Assembly (NCBI GenBank): GCA_947452665.1
Contig: CANGEH010000086.1
Span: 1 to 8,335, forward strand
Source of the DNA: Caulobacteraceae bacterium
GTDB lineage: Bacteria; Pseudomonadota; Alphaproteobacteria; Caulobacterales; Caulobacteraceae
Reading direction: 5' to 3'
DNA: 8,335 bases
Position numbers and translations under genes: made by a program. Shown piece by piece: positions 6,238 to 8,335 of the stretch. How positions within the stretch are numbered: position 1 is the stretch's first letter; each line of letters starts with the position of its first letter. The notes under the pieces were generated by a model that saw only the letters and a list, made by a program, of their open reading frames with translations, was not told the origin of the DNA and searched no databases.

Positions 6238-6240
6238 AAC

Positions 6241-8298
6241 CTAATCCGGCACGCCCGTCTCTAGCTCCTCCAACCACACAGCCGCTGAGGCGTCCGAGGG
6301 CATGCGCCAGTCGCCTCGGGGGGAGAGGGAGCCGCCGGAGCTGATCTTGGGGCTGTTGGGGACGGCGCTGCGTTTGAACTGGTTGGCGAAGAAGCGTTTC
6401 AGGAATAGGGCCATCCAGGACTTGATCGTGGCCAGATCATAGGCGGTGCGGGCCGCCTCTGGCGTATTGGCTGGCCAATCGCCCTTGGCCCCATCGTGCC
6501 AGGCCTGCCAGGCCAGATAGGCAATCTTGGACGGCTTAAAGCCATAGCGGGTCAGGTAATAGAGGGTAAAATCCTGCAGGGCATAGGGGCCGATCATGCC
6601 TTGCGTCGATTGCACCGCGCCATCGGCCCCGGCTGGGATCAGTTCGGGCGAGATTTCTGTGTCCAATATGGCCTGCAACAGCTTGGCGGTCGCTTGGCTA
6701 AAATCGCCCGACGCGGCGGCAAAGCGGATCAGGTGCTGGATCAGGGTCTTAGAGACCCCGGCATTGGGGTTATAATGGCTCATATGATCGCCAACCCCAT
6801 AGGTGCACCAGCCAAGCGCTAGCTCGGACAGGTCGCCGGTTCCGACCACCAGAGCGGCGTTTTGGTTGGCTAGGCGGAAGAGGTAATCGGTCCGCAGGCC
6901 CGCCTGGACATTTTCAAACGTCACATCATAGACCGGCTGACCGGCGCTGAAGGGATGGCCAAGATCGGCCAGCATTTGCTGGGCGGCAGGGCGGATATCC
7001 AGCTCATGGGCGCTGACGCCCAGGGCCTGCATCAGGGCATGGGCATTGGCCTTGGTGCCATCCGATGTGGCAAAGCCGGGCAGGGTATAGGCCAAAACGT
7101 TTTGGCGCGGCAGGCCAAGCTGATCCATCACCTTGACCGCGACAATCAGGGCCTGAGTCGAATCCAGCCCGCCTGAGACGCCGATAACAAGATGCTTTAG
7201 CCCTGTGGATTTTAGCCTTGTGGCCAGGCCCTGGACCTGGATATTCCAGGCCTCATAACAGTTTTCGGCCAGCTCAGCGGGGTTTGACGGCACATAGGGA
7301 AACCGCTCGACGTCGCGGATCAGGTCCAGATTTTGCGCTGGGGCCTCAAAATCGAACTCGACTGTGTCAAAGCCCTCGCCATCGCGGCGCGATCTTAGGG
7401 CGGCATCATTCCAGGTGCCGGTACGCAGGCGCTCTTGCCGGATACGGCCAAGATCGAGATCAGCCAGGGACAAGGTTGGCTCAGGGCTAAACCGCTGCGA
7501 TTGGGCCAGGGTCTGGCCGAGTTCGAAAATCGCGCCCTGGCCGTCCCAGGCAAGATCGGTGGTCGATTCGCCCGGTCCCGCCGCCGAATAGGCATAGGCC
7601 GCCTGGCAGCGCTCAGACTGGGATCGGCACAAAAGGTTGCGGGTCTTGGCCTTGCCAATGGTGATATTGCTGGCTGACAGGTTCAGAAGGATTTCAGCGC
7701 CCGCCAGGGCTGCCGCGCTGCTGGGCGGGGTCGGGGTCCAGATGTCTTCGCAAATCTCGATATGGAAACAAAACGGCGTGCGGCCCACAGCCTGGAACAG
7801 GATATCGACGCCAAACGGTACCTCTTCCCCGGCAATCGTGATGGTTTCGCCCGTGACATCAGCGCCGGGGGTGAACCAGCGGCGCTCATAAAACTCGCGA
7901 TAATTGGGAAGGTACGCCTTGGGCACAGCGCCCAGTATCCGACCATCATGCAGGGCCACGGCGCAATTATAGAGCCCGCCCTTGAACCTTAAGGGCGCCC
8001 CCACCACGACGACCGGCGTTAGACCCTCGGTCGCCTCGGTCAGGCGGCCAAGTTCAGCCTCGACCGCACCCAGCAGGGCCTGTTGTAGCAAGAGATCATC
8101 AATCGCATAGGCGCTAAGGCCCAGTTCTGGGAACAACAAGATTGCTGCCCCCGCCGCATGGCCCTGATGGATCAGGTCCAGGGTCTGGTCCGCATTAAAG
8201 CCCACGTCGGCGGGCCTAAGCGCGGGCACACAGACGCCGAGCCTTACAAAATCATGGCTATAGGGCGAGAAAAACGCAGGCGCGGCGGTGTCAGCCAT
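6241..8298 (-). CDS. nadE: glutamine-dependent NAD+ synthetase, two-domain NadE
   Basis: Cytoplasmic enzyme for the last step of NAD+ synthesis: adenylates nicotinic acid adenine dinucleotide with ATP, then amidates it with ammonia taken from glutamine. The N-terminal nitrilase-fold glutaminase domain (residues ~17-300) has the full catalytic triad: Glu58 (FPELGLSAY), Lys127 ([14 protein letters not shown]) and Cys183 (IEICEDIW). The C-terminal synthetase domain (~340-685) has the PP-loop SGGLDST at 375-381 and the conserved runs [21 protein letters not shown] and [12 protein letters not shown]. At 685 residues it is the long form, closely resembling Mycobacterium tuberculosis NadE (about 679 residues), whose Glu52/Lys121/Cys176 line up with a 6-7 residue offset. 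The glutaminase active site means it need not rely on free ammonia. The start ATG at 8298 has no clear Shine-Dalgarno. The gene is complete and reads toward higBA. Confidence 0.97.
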   Translation of the reverse strand: MADTAAPAFFSPYSHDFVRLGVCVPALRPADVGFNADQTLDLIHQGHAAGAAILLFPELGLSAYAIDDLLLQQALLGAVEAELGRLTEATEGLTPVVVVGAPLRFKGGLYNCAVALHDGRILGAVPKAYLPNYREFYERRWFTPGADVTGETITIAGEEVPFGVDILFQAVGRTPFCFHIEICEDIWTPTPPSSAAALAGAEILLNLSASNITIGKAKTRNLLCRSQSERCQAAYAYSAAGPGESTTDLAWDGQGAIFELGQTLAQSQRFSPEPTLSLADLDLGRIRQERLRTGTWNDAALRSRRDGEGFDTVEFDFEAPAQNLDLIRDVERFPYVPSNPAELAENCYEAWNIQVQGLATRLKSTGLKHLVIGVSGGLDSTQALIVAVKVMDQLGLPRQNVLAYTLPGFATSDGTKANAHALMQALGVSAHELDIRPAAQQMLADLGHPFSAGQPVYDVTFENVQAGLRTDYLFRLANQNAALVVGTGDLSELALGWCTYGVGDHMSHYNPNAGVSKTLIQHLIRFAAASGDFSQATAKLLQAILDTEISPELIPAGADGAVQSTQGMIGPYALQDFTLYYLTRYGFKPSKIAYLAWQAWHDGAKGDWPANTPEAARTAYDLATIKSWMALFLKRFFANQFKRSAVPNSPKISSGGSLSPRGDWRMPSDASAAVWLEELETGVPD

Positions 8299-8335
8299 GG
8301 GAACCCAGATAAAAACCGGTGTTTGCTGAGGTCAC

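Noticed and set aside
7236..7250. Perfect palindrome CCTGG-ATATT-CCAGG
   Set aside because: It lies inside the nadE coding sequence in a conserved protein segment and has no partner copy; chance is the simplest explanation.

Overview
The window is ordinary, densely packed chromosomal DNA from a GC-rich alphaproteobacterium. The gene set and protein features (M61 PDZ tail, secreted amidohydrolase, long two-domain NadE, GST next to QueG) suggest a Caulobacterales-like organism. That placement is inference from protein style, since no rRNA or other marker is present. Every gene uses the same GC-rich codon style by eye, and no insertion sequence, phage gene, tRNA, rRNA or CRISPR array is visible.

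Layout, left to right. The window opens in the 3' end of an M61-family aminopeptidase gene (+), the PDZ-containing C-terminus. It converges, with only 4 bp between stop codons, on uppP (-), the undecaprenyl-diphosphate phosphatase. A 148-bp divergent intergenic region holding two short inverted repeats separates uppP from a gene for a secreted metal-dependent amidohydrolase (+). Next come a FieF-like zinc/iron cation diffusion facilitator (+), a glutathione S-transferase family gene (+), and queG, epoxyqueuosine reductase (+). The GST and queG genes overlap by 20 bp.

queG converges on a minus-strand group. Read in its own direction (right to left), this group is a long glutamine-dependent NAD+ synthetase (nadE), then a HigB-type toxin gene, then a HigA-type antitoxin gene. 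The toxin-first toxin-antitoxin pair sits between the two housekeeping genes nadE and queG. Two 19-bp palindromes lie just upstream of higB, and a near-perfect Shine-Dalgarno sequence is fused to the higB stop codon ahead of higA.

Most genes are independent housekeeping functions: cell-wall lipid carrier recycling, metal efflux, tRNA queuosine modification and NAD biosynthesis. The one self-contained accessory system is higBA. Its architecture is well preserved and the operator and translation signals are clear enough to predict from sequence. No wholly new system is evident. The most informative features are the higBA regulatory layout, the probable leaderless or SD-less start of the cation transporter, and the paired hairpins in the uppP/amidohydrolase divergent region.
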